From Novosphingobium sp. RL4 (lineage in GTDB: Bacteria; Pseudomonadota; Alphaproteobacteria; Sphingomonadales; Sphingomonadaceae), in the NCBI RefSeq assembly GCF_035658495.1, contig NZ_CP141944.1:3064001-3128000 (forward strand): a stretch of DNA of 64,000 nt. The letters run 5' to 3'. The notes beneath the pieces are model-generated. The model had not been told where the DNA came from and did no database searches. It saw only the letters and a list, made by a program, of their open reading frames with translations. Position 1 is the stretch's first letter. Every line of letters begins with the position of its first letter. Below are positions 63,176 to 64,000 of the stretch, piece after piece. A program made the position numbers and the translations under genes.

Positions 63176-64000
63176 CACAGCAGGGCCGTCCGTTTCTCCG
63201 CCTCGTCCGCCTCGAACTGGAGGAAATAGCGCGACGAGATCGCATCCGAGAGGCCGAGCAACTGCCCCTCGATCCCGGCCAGCCACTGCGAACCGGTATC
63301 CTGCGCATTCGCCGCCTGGACCTGCCCCAGCAGCGCGCGGGCAAGGCGCATCGGCGGTTCGGGCAGATTATCGTCGCGGACGCTCGGCAAGGCGGCCAGA
63401 TGCTCGACGATACCGGCGATCTGGAACACCAGCGCACGGGGATTGTCGGGATCAAGCAGGACGAGATCGCGCACCGGCCCGGCCATCGGCCCGGTCAGGT
63501 AGCGTGTCCGGTAGATGATCTGGCTGTCGCACAGGTCCAGCAGGACACCGAGCGCGCCGTCTTTCTCCCCGCCCTCTTCCAGCTCGCCAAGTCGGCGCAC
63601 CATGCGGCAGATGCCCTGCGCCCGCTCGATGCGCTGGCCGATTTCCAGGAACCGCCAGGCCGCGGAGCGCACCATGTTTTCAGAGACGAGACCCGAAAGC
63701 GCGCTGTAATGCTCCGTCAGCATGCGCACCGCCGCGAGCAGCGTGGCCGGACGATGGATATCGACAGGCGGCATCGGACGACTGACGAGCCGCCAGAAAT
63801 CACGCGCGAAACGCTCCCGCAGGGACAGGCCCACGGCCTGGCGGCGGCGCATCAGCGCCGTCACGCCGCCGGGAAGCTGCGCTTCGACAAGGGCGGCTGC
63901 ACAGATCGCGGCGGCCGGCCGGGTGGCCGCCGAGCGCGGGATCACGGCGCCCTCCACCAGCAGTTCGACCAGCGCGTTGGACACGCCGATCCGGTCGCTC
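63175..64000 (-). CDS. Alpha-E domain protein, C-terminal part (open at window edge)
   Basis: About 275 residues visible, running past the right edge without a start. Helical alpha-E (DUF403) sequence: FWRLVSRPMPPVDIHRPAT, SALSGLVSENMVRSAAWRFLEIGQRIERA, YRTRYLTGPMAGPVRDLVLLDPDNPRALVFQ. The residues before it (VELLVEGAVIPRSAATRPAAAICAAALVEAQ) read like a linker from an N-terminal ATP-grasp half, so a fused ATP-grasp/alpha-E protein of about 800 residues is likely. Coupled to the transglutaminase-like gene. Confidence 0.85.
   Translation of the reverse strand, partial: SDRIGVSNALVELLVEGAVIPRSAATRPAAAICAAALVEAQLPGGVTALMRRRQAVGLSLRERFARDFWRLVSRPMPPVDIHRPATLLAAVRMLTEHYSALSGLVSENMVRSAAWRFLEIGQRIERAQGICRMVRRLGELEEGGEKDGALGVLLDLCDSQIIYRTRYLTGPMAGPVRDLVLLDPDNPRALVFQIAGIVEHLAALPSVRDDNLPEPPMRLARALLGQVQAANAQDTGSQWLAGIEGQLLGLSDAISSRYFLQFEADEAEKRTALL

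Overview
The window is high-GC DNA from an alphaproteobacterium, most likely a sphingomonad of the Novosphingobium/Sphingobium type. The reasons are the CckA hybrid kinase, the mdh-sucD-sucA-sucB-lpdA TCA block, the family mix (TorF-like porin, DUF4403, DUF885, alpha-E/ATP-grasp) and a stress promoter of the EcfG type (GGAAC-N16-CGTT). It is chromosomal and mostly housekeeping. I found no rRNA, tRNA, CRISPR array, prophage or intact insertion sequence.

Layout. 1-1.7 kb: the start of an exported TPR-like gene running off the left edge; a single-domain globin divergent from an NsrR-type Rrf2 repressor with two NsrR-like operators between them; and a 52-residue small protein behind an EcfG-type promoter. 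1.8-4.1 kb: exported peptidyl-dipeptidase Dcp. 4.1-8.9 kb: a corrinoid uptake operon btuB-btuF-btuC-btuD on the minus strand, led by a cobalamin riboswitch. 9.1-10.8 kb: SleB-type wall hydrolase and a small unknown gene. 11.1-19.0 kb: TCA genes mdh, sucD, sucA, sucB, lpdA, with strong intercistronic hairpins and terminators after sucB and lpdA; sucC is not here. 19.0-25.2 kb: a VOC protein, three exported proteins of little-known role, a quinone-oxidoreductase-like MDR enzyme and an M49-like peptidase. 25.3-40.4 kb: recN, bamD, a CPA2 antiporter, glutaminase, alaS, a DUF885 protein, recA, cckA, a DUF2062 protein and smpB. 40.7-49.7 kb: S9 peptidase, dapA, soluble lytic transglycosylase, a GH27 enzyme, greB, a TPM lipoprotein, a small exported protein and an outer-membrane barrel. 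50-52.4 kb: rlmN and a formylglycine-generating-enzyme-like protein.

52.4-62 kb is the accessory part. A LuxR-type regulator with a degenerate receiver domain is followed by about 1.1 kb of AT-richer sequence without a convincing gene, a small MITE-like element flanked by CTAG, and a divergent surface-glycan locus. One arm is GT4 glycosyltransferase, formyltransferase-like protein and PIG-L deacetylase. The other is membrane-bound nucleotide-sugar 4,6-dehydratase, DegT/WbpE-type aminotransferase and sulfotransferase. Together these could make a 4-amino (or 4-formamido) 4,6-dideoxysugar that is transferred and possibly sulfated. This is the best candidate for something undescribed in the window.

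62-64 kb: a DUF1294 membrane protein, a transglutaminase-like protease and the C-terminal part of an alpha-E protein that runs off the right edge. The last two belong to a widespread but poorly understood ATP-grasp/alpha-E/transglutaminase module. A hairpin-bearing element recurs three times directly at gene 3' ends (recN, lytic transglycosylase, GH27).
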